From: CALJXB01 sp965225935
GTDB lineage: Bacteria; Pseudomonadota; Alphaproteobacteria; Kiloniellales; JAKSDN01
DNA length: 64,000 nucleotides
Direction: 5' to 3'
Assembly (NCBI GenBank): GCA_965225935.1
Contig: CBDDCC010000015.1
Coordinates: forward strand, 186,001 to 250,000
The translations under genes were made by a program, and so were the position numbers. The notes beneath the pieces were generated by a model that worked only from the letters and a program-made list of their open reading frames with translations, did not search any database and was not told the origin of the DNA. This document shows positions 9,130 through 17,754 of the stretch, piece after piece. The stretch's first letter is position 1, and each line of letters starts with the position of its first letter.

Positions 9130-9453
9130 TCATTCCAGGGGCACGCTGGGTTCCGCCGGCTCGGCCGGCTGTGGCGTGCTCACGGGCAGGTCCTGCAGGA
9201 TGGAGCTGGGCTGGGTGCTGCTGGTCGCCAGGATGGTCAGGGCCAGGCTGGTCACCATGAAGGCGGCCGCCAGGATCGCCGTGGTGCGGGTCAGCAGGTT
9301 CGCCGTGCCGCGTCCGGTCAGGAAGCCGCCCATGCCGCCGCCGCTGCCCCCGCCGCCCATGCCCAGCGCGCCGCCTTCGCTGCGCTGGAGCAGGACCGCG
9401 CCGATCATGGCGACGGCCAGCAGCAGGTGAATGACCAGCAGGACGTTGTGCAT
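9130..9453 (-). CDS. secG: Preprotein translocase subunit SecG
   Basis: SecG is the small accessory subunit of the SecYEG export channel. This 107-residue protein has two membrane segments (about 4-22 and 54-74), the family motif VLLQRSEGGALGMGGG between them, and a Pro/Ser/Glu-rich tail as in other alphaproteobacterial SecG proteins. It is downstream of tpiA in the conserved tpiA-secG-pyrG order. Confidence 0.92.
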   Translation of the reverse strand: MHNVLLVIHLLLAVAMIGAVLLQRSEGGALGMGGGGSGGGMGGFLTGRGTANLLTRTTAILAAAFMVTSLALTILATSSTQPSSILQDLPVSTPQPAEPAEPSVPLE

Positions 9454-9517
9454 CGCGATCCCTTGCCCTGAATCCCTTGCGTCGCGCGCTCTAAATCACC
9501 GCAACGCCCCGGCTGGG

Positions 9518-9532
9518 CCGGCGGGCCGCCGG
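9518..9532. other. GC-rich palindrome in the tpiA-secG gap
   Basis: CCGGCGG and CCGCCGG flank a single G in the 144-bp gap between tpiA and secG. It could fold as a hairpin in the secG leader or modestly terminate tpiA transcription. There is no T run. In DNA this GC-rich such a palindrome may also arise by chance. Confidence 0.3.
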
Positions 9533-9597
9533 ACCCCGGTCCACGCCACGGGGACCGTTGCCGGCTATTTAATGGCTCCGGTCCCGTCTGGCTAGGG

Positions 9598-10338
9598 TCA
9601 AGTGGTGCCGATGGCCCAAAATTCGCCGGCGTCGAGGCTGGCGCCGCCGACGAGCGCGCCGTCCACGTGGCCGACCGAGAGCAGCTCGGCGGCATTCGCC
9701 GCCTTGACCGATCCGCCATAGAGAATCCGCACCGCCGCGCCCCGCGTCTCGCCAAGAATCCGGCAGAGCAGCGAGCGCACATGCTCGTGGACCTCGGCCA
9801 CGTCGTCCGGAGTCGGGGTGCGCCCGGTGCCGATGGCCCAGACCGGCTCGTAGGCCACGACCAGGACGCCCTCGCCCTCCGGCAGCGACCCCTCCAACTG
9901 CCGAGTGATCACCTCCAGGGCCGCGCCGGCAAGGCGCTCCTCCTCGGTCTCGCCGATGCAGACGATGGGCACCAGCCCGGCCGCCAGGGCCGCCGCCGCC
10001 TTGGCCTGCACTTGGGCGTCGCTCTCGCCGTGGTCGCTGCGCCGCTCGGAATGGCCGACGATCACGTGGCTGCAGCCGGCGTCGGCCAGCATGACGGCGC
10101 TGATGTCTCCGGTGTGGGCGCCCTTTTCGGCGCTGTGGCAGTCCTGGGCGCCCAGCAGGATGCCGCTGCCGGCGATCGCCTCGCCGACCGGGATCAGGAG
10201 CTGGGCGGGCGGGCAGACGAGGAAGTCGCAAGGCGGCTCGGCCGCGCCGACCCGCTGGGCGAGCGCGCGCGCCAGGGCGAGGCCCGATTCCCTCAGGCCG
10301 TTCATCTTCCAGTTGCCCGCGATCAGCTTGCGGCCCAT
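9598..10338 (-). CDS. tpiA: Triosephosphate isomerase
   Basis: TpiA interconverts dihydroxyacetone phosphate and glyceraldehyde 3-phosphate. The 246-residue protein carries GNWKMNG, the HVIVGHSERR region (catalytic His), the catalytic Glu in AYEPVWAIGTG, and the phosphate-binding RILYGGSV. It is divergent from the ppiD-like gene across a 256-bp gap. Confidence 0.97.
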   Translation of the reverse strand: MGRKLIAGNWKMNGLRESGLALARALAQRVGAAEPPCDFLVCPPAQLLIPVGEAIAGSGILLGAQDCHSAEKGAHTGDISAVMLADAGCSHVIVGHSERRSDHGESDAQVQAKAAAALAAGLVPIVCIGETEEERLAGAALEVITRQLEGSLPEGEGVLVVAYEPVWAIGTGRTPTPDDVAEVHEHVRSLLCRILGETRGAAVRILYGGSVKAANAAELLSVGHVDGALVGGASLDAGEFWAIGTT

Positions 10339-10594
10339 GTCCTCGTTCCTTCGTCCTTGGCCCCTTTCGGGCGGGGGCGGTTCAGGGGGTGACCCGGGGG
10401 CGTACCTAACACGTGAAAAGACGCCAGACTAGGCTCCGCCGAGCGGTTCTTCGCGACCCCGTGCCGCCCGCCGCGGCCGGCAATTGCCGGTTGCCGGGCT
10501 CGGGGCCGCTCCCTAAGATGCGCCCGCTCTGAGCCAGGGCCATGCGATCAAGCCGAGACCGAGAGTTCGAGCCGCCCAGGGACGGCCGCCTGCG
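10339..10594. promoter_or_regulatory. Divergent intergenic region between tpiA and the ppiD-like gene
   Basis: These 256 bp must contain promoters for both tpiA (minus) and the ppiD-trpE unit (plus). I see no convincing -35/-10 pair, no Trp-rich leader peptide and no riboswitch-like structure, so there is no sign of tryptophan attenuation for trpE here. Confidence 0.5.
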
Positions 10595-12481
10595 ATGATG
10601 GATCGACTGCGCAAACAGGCCTCGAAGGTCTTCATGTCCTTCTTGTTCGGCCTCCTCATCCTCAGCTTCGCGGTCTGGGGCATCGGCGACGTCTACCGCG
10701 GCACGGGACGGGTCGATTCCGTCGCCGAGGTCGGCGGCACCAGCATCGATTCGGCGGTTTTCAGCCGCATGCTCTCCAATGAAGTCAGCAGGATACAGTC
10801 GCAATTTAACGGACGACTCGATATCGACCAGATCCGCGCCCTCGGGGTCGGCGAACGCCTGCTCCAGCGCATGATCACCGGCGCCCTCCTGGACGAGCAG
10901 GCCGCGAACATGGGTCTCGTGGTCAGCGACGAACAGATCCGCCGGCGCATCGCCGAGGACCCGGCCTTCCACAACCAGGCCGGCAACTTCGACCGGGCCC
11001 GCTTCGACCAGATCCTGCAGCTCAACGGCGTCTCGGAAGAGTTCTACATCAACACCGTCCGGCGCGACATGATGCGCGAGCAGCTGGGCGAGGCGGCGAC
11101 CGACGCGGTGGTCATCTCGCGCGAGTTCGTCGACGACTTCTACCGTTACCGGGAGGAGCGTCGGATCGCCGACACCATCCAGCTGCCGGTGGGCGACGGG
11201 GCCGACATCGCGGCGCCCGACGAGGCCGAGCTGGAGGCCACCCACCAGTCCTACGCCGCGCGTTTCCAGCGGCCCGAGTTCCGCACCCTCGCCCTGGTCG
11301 AGCTGAACGCCGAGGACATGATGGACGAGGTCCACGTGGACGAGGCGGAGCTGGCGGCGGAGTTCGAGGCGCGGCGCGACGATTTCGCCTTGCCGGAGCG
11401 GCGCAACCTGGAGCAGGTGCTGTTCGAGACCGCCGAGGACGCCGCTGCCTTCAAGGAGGCGGTCGACGGCGGCCGGGATTTCGCCGAGGCCGCAGGAGAG
11501 CCTTACGGCCGCGAGCCGATCGGAATGTCCGAGCTCACCCTCGAGGATCTGAGCGTGCAGTTGCCCGATTCCGCGGAAAGCCTCTTCGCGCTCGGCGCCG
11601 CCGAGGTCAGCGAGCCCGTGGAGAGCCCTTTCGGCTGGCACGTCTTCCGCGTCAACGAGCTGCTGCCGGCCTACGAGCCACGGCTCGAGGACCATCGCGA
11701 AGAGCTGCACGCCGAGCTGGCCGAGCGCCAGGCGGTGGACAGCCTGGTCTCCCTGGCCAATCAGCTCGACGACGAGCTGGCCGGCGGCGCCACCCTCGAA
11801 GAGGCCGCGGCCAGCGTCGGCGCAACGCCGCGGGAGCTGGAGGCCGTCGACCGGGACGGCCGCGACCGGGCCGGCGAGGAGCTGGCGCTGCCGGATGCCC
11901 AGAACCTGCTGTCCCAGGTCTTCGCGGCCGAGGTGGGCGAGCCCAGCCTGGTGACCGAGCTGCCGGAAGGCGGCTACTACGTCTTTCGGGTCGACCGGGT
12001 CACGCCCGCCGCCTTGCGCCCGCTGGCCGAGGTGCGCGACCAGGTGATCGACCTCTGGCGCCGAGAGGAGGCGCGCCAGCGCGTGCTGATCGACGCCGAG
12101 GCACTGGCCGACCGCATCCGCCTGGGCACCGCCATGGCCGCCGCCGCCGAGTCCGAGGGCCTGAGCCTCGGCCGCACCGCCCCGCTCGACCGCTTCGGCA
12201 GCGACGCTGGCGGCACGCCCGACCTGACCGCGAAGCTGTTCAGCCTCGCGGTCGACGAGGTCGCCGTGGCGGAGACGCCGGACGGCTGGGTAGTGGCCAA
12301 GCTGGCCGTGATCGAGCCCGGCGTGCCGACGGCCGATCCAGAGGCCGTCGACTCCCTCGCCCAGGGCCTGACGGAGAGCCTGAGGGCCGACGCCATGAAC
12401 GCCTTCACCCGCGAGCTCGACCGCAACTTCGGCGTCACCGTCAACCAGGCCGCCGTCGAGGCCGCGATGTCGGCCTACTGA
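10595..12481 (+). CDS. ppiD: Peptidyl-prolyl isomerase D-like periplasmic chaperone (SurA_N plus parvulin)
   Basis: The 628-residue protein begins with a cytoplasmic MMDRLRKQASK and one membrane anchor (about 15-33, FMSFLFGLLILSFAVWGIGD), then a SurA-like chaperone region, a parvulin-type rotamase domain (about 240-360, with PFGWHVFRVNELLPAYE near its end) and a C-terminal region. It is expected to sit on the periplasmic side of the inner membrane and help fold outer-membrane proteins. trpE follows 10 bp downstream, a pairing common in alphaproteobacteria. Confidence 0.88.
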   Translation: MMDRLRKQASKVFMSFLFGLLILSFAVWGIGDVYRGTGRVDSVAEVGGTSIDSAVFSRMLSNEVSRIQSQFNGRLDIDQIRALGVGERLLQRMITGALLDEQAANMGLVVSDEQIRRRIAEDPAFHNQAGNFDRARFDQILQLNGVSEEFYINTVRRDMMREQLGEAATDAVVISREFVDDFYRYREERRIADTIQLPVGDGADIAAPDEAELEATHQSYAARFQRPEFRTLALVELNAEDMMDEVHVDEAELAAEFEARRDDFALPERRNLEQVLFETAEDAAAFKEAVDGGRDFAEAAGEPYGREPIGMSELTLEDLSVQLPDSAESLFALGAAEVSEPVESPFGWHVFRVNELLPAYEPRLEDHREELHAELAERQAVDSLVSLANQLDDELAGGATLEEAAASVGATPRELEAVDRDGRDRAGEELALPDAQNLLSQVFAAEVGEPSLVTELPEGGYYVFRVDRVTPAALRPLAEVRDQVIDLWRREEARQRVLIDAEALADRIRLGTAMAAAAESEGLSLGRTAPLDRFGSDAGGTPDLTAKLFSLAVDEVAVAETPDGWVVAKLAVIEPGVPTADPEAVDSLAQGLTESLRADAMNAFTRELDRNFGVTVNQAAVEAAMSAY

Positions 12482-12491
12482 GCCGCACGCC

Positions 12492-13997
12492 ATGAGCCTG
12501 CAGCCGGACCTCGCCAAATTTACCACCGGGTACGGCGCGGGCCGGCCACAGATCGTCCGCACCTCCCTGGTGGCGGACCTGGAGACCCCGGTCTCGGCCT
12601 ACCTCAAGCTGGCCGAGGGGCGGCCCTTCAGCGCCCTATTCGAATCGGTCGAGGGCGGCGCCACCATCGGGCGCTACTCCTTCATCACCCTGAAGCCGGA
12701 CCTCTTGTGGCGCTGCCGCGACGGCCGGGCGGAGGTCAACCGCCGGGCCCGGTCCGACCGGGACGCCTTCGAGCCCGCCGACGGCGGCGCGCTCAAGAGC
12801 CTGCGCGCGGTCATCGCCGAATCCCGCATCGAGCTGCCGGCCGGGCTGCCGCCCATGGCCTCCTGCCTGCTCGGCTACATGGGCTACGACATGGTGCGCC
12901 AGATGGAGCGCCTGCCGAGCGGGAACCCGGACGTGCTGGGCCTGCCCGACGCCCTCTTCTTCCGGCCCACCATCGTCGCTGTGTTCGACCGGGTGGAGGA
13001 CCGGATCACCCTCTTCACCCCGGCCTGGCCGGACGCGGGCCTCAGCGCCGAGAGCGCCTACCAGCAGGCCTGCGAGCGCCTCGCCGACGCGGTGGCCGAC
13101 TTCGAGCGCTCCCTGCCCTACCGCCGCGAGCCCCAGGAGGCGGTCGCCGAGCTGCCCGAGCCCCAGTCCAACATGACCCGCGCGCAGTTCCACGAGATGG
13201 TTCGCCGGGGCAAGGAGTACATCTTCGCCGGCGACGTCTTCCAGGTGGTGCTCTCCCAGCGCTTCGCCGTGCCCTTCGCCCTGCCGCCGCTGGCGCTCTA
13301 CCGGGCCCTGCGCCGGCTCAACCCCTCGCCCTTCCTGTTCCACATGGATTTCGGCGGCTTCGCCGTGGTGGGCTCCAGCCCGGAGATCCAGGTGCGCCTG
13401 AGGGACGAGCGGGTGACCATCCGGCCCATCGCCGGCACCCGGCGGCGCGGCGCCACGCCCGCCGAGGACGCGGCCCTCGCAAAAGAGCTGCTCGCCGATC
13501 CCAAGGAGCTGGCCGAGCACCTCATGCTGCTCGACCTCGGGCGGAACGACGTGGGGCGCGTCGCCAAGGTGGGCAGCGTCGAGGTGACCGAGCGCAACGC
13601 CATCGAGTACTACAGCCACGTCATGCACATCGTCTCCAACGTGGAAGGCGAGATCGACCCGCGCTACGACGCCATCTCGGCGCTGATCGCCGGCTTTCCG
13701 GCCGGCACCGTCTCGGGCGCGCCCAAGGTGCGGGCCATGGAGATCATCGAGGAGCTGGAGCCCGAGCGCCGCGGCGTCTATGCCGGCGCCGTCGGCTACT
13801 TCGGCGCCAACGGCTCCATGGATACGGCCATCGCGCTGCGCACCGCGGTGGTCAAGGACGGCACGGTCTACGTCCAGGCCGGCGGCGGCGTGGTCGCCGA
13901 CAGCGACCCCGAGGCCGAGTTCCAGGAGAGCTGCAACAAGGCCCGCGCCGTCATCCGCGCCGCCGAGGAGGCGCTCCTCTTCGCCCAGCGGAAGTGA
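12492..13997 (+). CDS. trpE: Anthranilate synthase component I
   Basis: TrpE makes anthranilate from chorismate with ammonia from TrpG. The 501-residue protein has an N-terminal regulatory part with the tryptophan-site-like LFESVEGGATIGRYSFI and a chorismate-binding domain with SSPEIQVR, PIAGTRRRG, LLDLGRNDVGRV, GTVSGAPKVRAM and QAGGGVVADSDPE. Its partner genes trpG, trpD and trpC lie at 24790-27331, 10.8 kb away, although these genes are normally contiguous. It is followed convergently by an AraC-type gene only 33 bp away. Confidence 0.97.
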   Translation: MSLQPDLAKFTTGYGAGRPQIVRTSLVADLETPVSAYLKLAEGRPFSALFESVEGGATIGRYSFITLKPDLLWRCRDGRAEVNRRARSDRDAFEPADGGALKSLRAVIAESRIELPAGLPPMASCLLGYMGYDMVRQMERLPSGNPDVLGLPDALFFRPTIVAVFDRVEDRITLFTPAWPDAGLSAESAYQQACERLADAVADFERSLPYRREPQEAVAELPEPQSNMTRAQFHEMVRRGKEYIFAGDVFQVVLSQRFAVPFALPPLALYRALRRLNPSPFLFHMDFGGFAVVGSSPEIQVRLRDERVTIRPIAGTRRRGATPAEDAALAKELLADPKELAEHLMLLDLGRNDVGRVAKVGSVEVTERNAIEYYSHVMHIVSNVEGEIDPRYDAISALIAGFPAGTVSGAPKVRAMEIIEELEPERRGVYAGAVGYFGANGSMDTAIALRTAVVKDGTVYVQAGGGVVADSDPEAEFQESCNKARAVIRAAEEALLFAQRK

Positions 13998-14030
13998 GAG
14001 GACGGCAGTTTCCCCGCCGCCACACCCGAG

Positions 14031-14873
14031 TCAGTACGACCTGAAGCGGCCAGGCGTGACGCCGACGCAACGCTTAAAGGCACGGGTCAGATGGCTTTGG
14101 TCTGCAAAGCCACAGGCAAGCGCTACATCAGCCGGTTTCTCGCCCCGCCTCAGCATAGCGATCGCGTGGCGCACGCGGACATTTATGAGATACCTGTGCG
14201 GCGGAACTCCCCAGGCTGACTTGAATGCCTTGACCAGCCAGTACCGGCAGATCCCGCATTCCTTCGCCAGTTTCGCCAGTCGGACGTTCTCAAAGAAGTG
14301 ACCGTCAAGATAGTCCCGAGCCAGTCCGACCGCACGTTTCTCGGCACCGACGATCGGCAAGCTCAGATCCCGGTCCGCATGTTTCGCCAGGACTTCGACC
14401 ACAACGTCGAGAACATGTTCCTCGCGCACCAGATCTTCGTCTCCCAACTCGCAGCAGCGATGGAGGGCAGCAAGCTTGGCCGCGATAGCTGGGTCCGACG
14501 CAACGACTTCCGGAAAGCATGGCGTGCCGCGCCCTTGAAGGCCGATCTCTCGGCTCATCTTTTCAAGCGCCTTCAACGGGAGATAGATCGATCGAATCTC
14601 CCAGCCCTGTTCACATGCTGCATGGCCCCAATGAAGCCAATCGTAGTTGCAGAGCACGATCTGGCCTGCCGCGGCTACGGAACTGCGCGCAGGATCGATG
14701 ATCTCGATTGCGCCGGACGTAATCGCTGCGATTAGGTATCGATCGTGAGAATGCGGCGCGAAGACGAAGTTGCGGTATCGCCCACTCAGGAACTCGACGC
14801 CATCCGGGCCGTTCGCACGCCAGAAAGAGACGCGTTCCTCGGGCTGCCGACTGTTGGATCGCGCCTGTGTCAC
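14031..14873 (-). CDS. AraC family transcriptional regulator
   Basis: This 280-residue protein starts at GTG 14873. The N-terminal half is a cupin-like sensing domain (FAPHSHDRYLIAAITSG) and the C-terminal ~100 residues are two helix-turn-helix motifs (VRLAKLAKECGI and KPADVALACGFADQSHLTRAFKRCVGVTPGRFR), the AraC signature. It is divergent from the proline-racemase-like gene and probably controls it. Base composition is clearly lower in GC than the neighbouring trp genes, suggesting acquisition by transfer. The inducer is unknown. Confidence 0.88.
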   Translation of the reverse strand: MTQARSNSRQPEERVSFWRANGPDGVEFLSGRYRNFVFAPHSHDRYLIAAITSGAIEIIDPARSSVAAAGQIVLCNYDWLHWGHAACEQGWEIRSIYLPLKALEKMSREIGLQGRGTPCFPEVVASDPAIAAKLAALHRCCELGDEDLVREEHVLDVVVEVLAKHADRDLSLPIVGAEKRAVGLARDYLDGHFFENVRLAKLAKECGICRYWLVKAFKSAWGVPPHRYLINVRVRHAIAMLRRGEKPADVALACGFADQSHLTRAFKRCVGVTPGRFRSY

Positions 14874-14940
14874 GGCAAAAGTTTACGCATTTCGCCCGCC
14901 TGACACCACAAGACACGGTCAAAGCCGTTACGCCAATTTC
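14871..14940. promoter_or_regulatory. Direct repeats in the AraC/racemase divergent promoter region
   Basis: CACGGCAAAAG at 14871-14881 recurs as CACGGTCAAAG at 14914-14924 (9 of 11 identical). Each is followed by similar DNA containing TTACGC and ATTTC, and the copies are 43 bp apart, about four helical turns. AraC-type proteins usually bind direct repeats, so these may be operator half-sites. The first copy overlaps the regulator's own GTG start, which would suit autorepression. Confidence 0.4.
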
Positions 14941-15030
14941 ATTCAATACACCGATCATCGGAATCGGATAGACGGAACTGCAGAGGAACGGCTGGTCGCG
15001 GGCCTTTATGGCTACGGATTGGATGGTCGA

Positions 15031-16002
15031 ATGCAGCCACGATGCATGCTCAATGTTTGTGATGTGCTGGCAGTCGGGATGACGCACCGAATCGGGGTCG
15101 GTATCGCGCCACAGATCAAGGGCGCCACGATGGCGGCGAAGCAAGCCTTCCTCGCGCGCAATCTCGATTCAGTGAGACAGCGCATGATCTGCGGTCTTTC
15201 CGACGAGCCGAACCTGATTGGTGTGATTGTGACCGAGGCTATGCATCCGGACGCCGATGTCGGGATCGTCTACTTTGTCCGTCAGGGATACTGGGCAATG
15301 TGCGGGTCCGGGACCTTCGCGCTCGGCGTTTTTCTGATTGAATCAGGGGTGATCGACGCCGTGGAGCCCGCTACTGAGATTGTGCTGGAACTCTCGTCCG
15401 GGTTGGTGAGGTTGCGCGCCGAAATAGAGAACGAGCGTGTCGTTCGTGTCACGACAGTGACCGAGCCTGTCTTTCACTTCTGTTGCACCGAAATAGATTT
15501 GCCTGGATACGGATCGGTCCCAATCGACATCTCGTACTGTCTCAACGCCTTCGAGCCAGCCTTAGATGCACGGCTCATCGGCGTTGACCTATCGCTGGAT
15601 AATCTTGCCGAACTGGAGAGGATCGGTTTGGAGGTCCGTCGCCTTGTCACCGAGCAGGTTGGCATGCGCCACCCGGCGGACCCATCGATCAATCGCGCGG
15701 TACAGGTCCAGATCTATGAACCAGAGCCACCTACGGATGGTGTTGATTGCAGGTGTATTGCCATCTATGGGGAAGGCGGCCTCGATCTGACCCCATCGGG
15801 CACATCGACCTGTGCACATATGGCGATGAAGCGCGCCCGCGGGGATATGGCGGTCGGCGACCGCTTCGTCATGGAAAGCGTTACGGGCGCCGTCATCGAA
15901 GGAACCATTCGGTCCGACACAAAGGTTGCTGGCATCGACGCCATAGTGCCGCAGATCGCAGGTAGCGCGAAGATCACGCGTACCCTCGCCCTGCTCGGGT
16001 GA
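15031..16002 (+). CDS. Proline racemase / hydroxyproline epimerase family protein with altered active site
   Basis: From the ATG at 15031 (a second is at 15046) the protein has 323 residues and the overall proline-racemase pattern: IKGATMAAKQAFL near the start, VTEAMHPDADVGIVYF, MCGSGT at 90-95 and DLTPSGTSTCAHMA near 252-265. Family members usually have MCGHGT and SPCGTGT with two catalytic Cys. Here the first Cys (Cys91) is kept, the following His is Ser, and the second Cys is Ser256. The GGNF loop also reads CLNAF, and the N-terminal THTAGE-like motif is lost. It may be a dehydratase-like variant or inactive. It is divergent from the AraC regulator and lower in GC than its surroundings. 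Confidence 0.75.
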   Translation: MQPRCMLNVCDVLAVGMTHRIGVGIAPQIKGATMAAKQAFLARNLDSVRQRMICGLSDEPNLIGVIVTEAMHPDADVGIVYFVRQGYWAMCGSGTFALGVFLIESGVIDAVEPATEIVLELSSGLVRLRAEIENERVVRVTTVTEPVFHFCCTEIDLPGYGSVPIDISYCLNAFEPALDARLIGVDLSLDNLAELERIGLEVRRLVTEQVGMRHPADPSINRAVQVQIYEPEPPTDGVDCRCIAIYGEGGLDLTPSGTSTCAHMAMKRARGDMAVGDRFVMESVTGAVIEGTIRSDTKVAGIDAIVPQIAGSAKITRTLALLG

Positions 16003-16253
16003 TCCTTCCTCGGTTCAGCCATGTCAACGTGGCGATAGATGGACCGGAATGTCCGAAGCGCACCATGCGATACTCAATGACAGGCGCGTCGACGGTGCCG
16101 GTGGTTCAACCGACACCGTGATCGCGACGCGTTTCGATCGGCGGCAGAATGGGGCTTTCCCCGTCCCCGATACAATCAGTTAACAAGACGGCCCATCCTA
16201 TATGGGTTAGGGTGCGCTGCACCTGTGTTCGAACCACTGTTGGGAGACGGACG
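16003..16253. other. Intergenic region after the racemase-like gene
   Basis: These 251 bp hold no gene I can support. There is a small imperfect hairpin near 16098-16122 with a GGTT-C-AACC core and a CCCAT...ATGGG inverted repeat near 16192-16206, just before the SnoaL-like gene, but no clear promoter or terminator. Composition drifts back to high GC at its right end, which probably marks one edge of the lower-GC AraC/racemase segment. Confidence 0.5.
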
Positions 16254-16697
16254 ATGCGCGCCCTCGCAGCCGCCTTGCTGGCTCTGATCACCCTGCCCAT
16301 TACACCGGCCAGCGCCGCCGGGGACCTGGAGGAGACGGCCCGGGCCGCCCTCGTCGCCTTCACCGAAGCAGTGATCGCGGGCCCCGAGGCGGCGGCGAAA
16401 GTGTTGGCGCCGGAGTACCAGATCCTGCGCGCCAACGGCGTCGGCTACGACCGGGAGGGTTATATCGAAGAGGGCGTCGGCCGGGTGAACGCGCGGCCCG
16501 ACTTCGCCTACGAGGAGATCGTCGCCACGGCCGACGGCGACATCCTGGTGGTGCGCTCCATGCTGCGCATCGAGGAGACCATCGACGGCGCCCCGGTGGA
16601 CCGCCGGGCGCCGCGCCTCACCGTCTTCCGCAAGATCGACGGCGCCTGGAAAGTCGTCGCCCACGCCAACTTCGGCGCGACCGCGCCGGCGCAATAG
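16254..16697 (+). CDS. Secreted SnoaL/NTF2-like (DUF4440-type) protein
   Basis: The 147-residue protein starts at ATG 16254 after GGGAGACGG. Residues 1-21 are a signal peptide (cleavage near PASAA-G). The rest matches the NTF2/SnoaL-like cone fold: two helices with AARAALVAFTEAVIAGP, then LAPEYQILRANGVGYDREGYIE and a sheet ending LTVFRKIDGAWKVVAHANFG. This fold often binds small molecules or acts as an isomerase; no function can be assigned. It converges with the LysR gene 25 bp away. Confidence 0.75.
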   Translation: MRALAAALLALITLPITPASAAGDLEETARAALVAFTEAVIAGPEAAAKVLAPEYQILRANGVGYDREGYIEEGVGRVNARPDFAYEEIVATADGDILVVRSMLRIEETIDGAPVDRRAPRLTVFRKIDGAWKVVAHANFGATAPAQ

Positions 16698-16722
16698 ATG
16701 GGCAGCCAAGCACCGGTCCGAA

Positions 16723-17610
16723 TCAAGGGCTGCGGTAGAGCCGGTCCGACGTCTCGTTCGCCCTGAAGGCTTCGCGGATGGCGTCGGCCATGGCCGTGAC
16801 GGCCTTGCTGGTGGCCTTTTTGCGCCGGTGCATGACCACCCTGGACAGCTCGATGCGGGGGAAGCCGTCGGCTGCGGTCAGTTCGCGGCAGCCGGTGGGT
16901 ATGTTGCTGAGTGAGAGCGGTGCGATTGCGAGCCCCGAGGAGACCGCCAGCTTGAGCCCGCTTCCCGTGTCGCTGCGATAGGCGACGCGGTAGGGGCGGC
17001 CGCTCTTCTCCAGCGATCGCACGGCGGACTCCAGCGACCAGCCTCCGTGCTCGTAAAGCGCCACCGGCAACGGCGTCTGCTCGTGCGCTCGGTGGACCTC
17101 TGAGGTCGTCCAGACGGTCGGGTCGACCATCAAGACCTCCCCCTTGGGCGACCGCTCCCAGTCGAAGATGACCGCGAGGTCCAGCTCGCCGCGCTCCAGC
17201 GCGTCCTTCTGGGTCACCGAGCCGGCGTGGCGGACCATGATCTCGACGTTGCCGTGAACTTTGCTGAAGGCAGCCAGCGCCCGCGAGGCCACGGACGCAC
17301 CGTACTCCTCGGGGATGCCGATGCGCACCCGGCCGTGCAGCGCAGGCGCGGCGAGCGCGGCCGCCGTCTCGTCGAGCAGGTTCACGATCCGCCTGGCGTT
17401 CACCAGCAGCTCGCTCGCCTTCTCGGTCAGCGCGACGCCGCGCGGGCCGCGCTCGAAGAGCGGCTCGCCCACCAGCTCCTCCAGGCGCTTCATCTGCATG
17501 CTGATGGCCGATTGGGTGCGCCCGAGGGCATCGGCGGCGCGGGTGAAGTTCTCGAAGTCGGCCACCGCAACGAAGCTGCGCAGCAGATCGCTGTCGAGGT
17601 GGACGGTCAA
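16723..17610 (-). CDS. LysR family transcriptional regulator
   Basis: The conserved part begins LDSDLLRSFVAVADFENFTRAADALGRTQSAIS, the LysR winged helix-turn-helix, followed by a periplasmic-binding-protein-like effector domain. No ATG is available; I chose the TTG at 17610 (295 residues), with GGAA 9 nt upstream. The open frame continues far upstream, but only as the antisense of the oxidase gene. The divergent gene is a DadA-like oxidase and the start lies 17 bp from a perfect 19-bp dyad, so autoregulation and control of the oxidase are likely. The tail is rich in Lys/Arg (HRRKKATSK). Confidence 0.9.
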   Translation of the reverse strand: MTVHLDSDLLRSFVAVADFENFTRAADALGRTQSAISMQMKRLEELVGEPLFERGPRGVALTEKASELLVNARRIVNLLDETAAALAAPALHGRVRIGIPEEYGASVASRALAAFSKVHGNVEIMVRHAGSVTQKDALERGELDLAVIFDWERSPKGEVLMVDPTVWTTSEVHRAHEQTPLPVALYEHGGWSLESAVRSLEKSGRPYRVAYRSDTGSGLKLAVSSGLAIAPLSLSNIPTGCRELTAADGFPRIELSRVVMHRRKKATSKAVTAMADAIREAFRANETSDRLYRSP

Positions 17611-17627
17611 AGTACAACATTCCGCAT

Positions 17628-17661
17628 CATGATGCCTGGCATCATGATTATTCGTTTGCTG
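17628..17661. promoter_or_regulatory. 19-bp dyad operator plus -35 box, copy 1 (LysR/oxidase divergent region)
   Basis: CATGATGCC (17628-17636) and GGCATCATG (17638-17646) are perfect reverse complements around T. Nine bases after it comes TTGCTG (17656-17661), a possible -35 for the oxidase gene, with TACGTT 18 bp further as a poor -10. The same dyad, with two changes, and the same 9-base spacing occur in front of the TMADH-like gene. The pattern fits an activator bound just upstream of RNA polymerase, with the LysR protein as the obvious candidate. Confidence 0.7.
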
Positions 17662-17754
17662 AATGTCAAAACCACCTCCTACGTTTGGGACCGGTTCGAA
17701 TCGGAGCATGGGGACGGCGGTCCAGGATGCGGCCGTCAGGCAGATGAAAACGGC

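Noticed and set aside
10339..10594. Possible tryptophan attenuator ahead of ppiD-trpE
   Set aside because: No short leader peptide with Trp codons, no competing hairpins and no T run were found.
14298..14735. Plus-strand frame of 145 codons over the AraC gene
   Set aside because: Antisense to a well-conserved regulator domain; no similarity to anything recognised.
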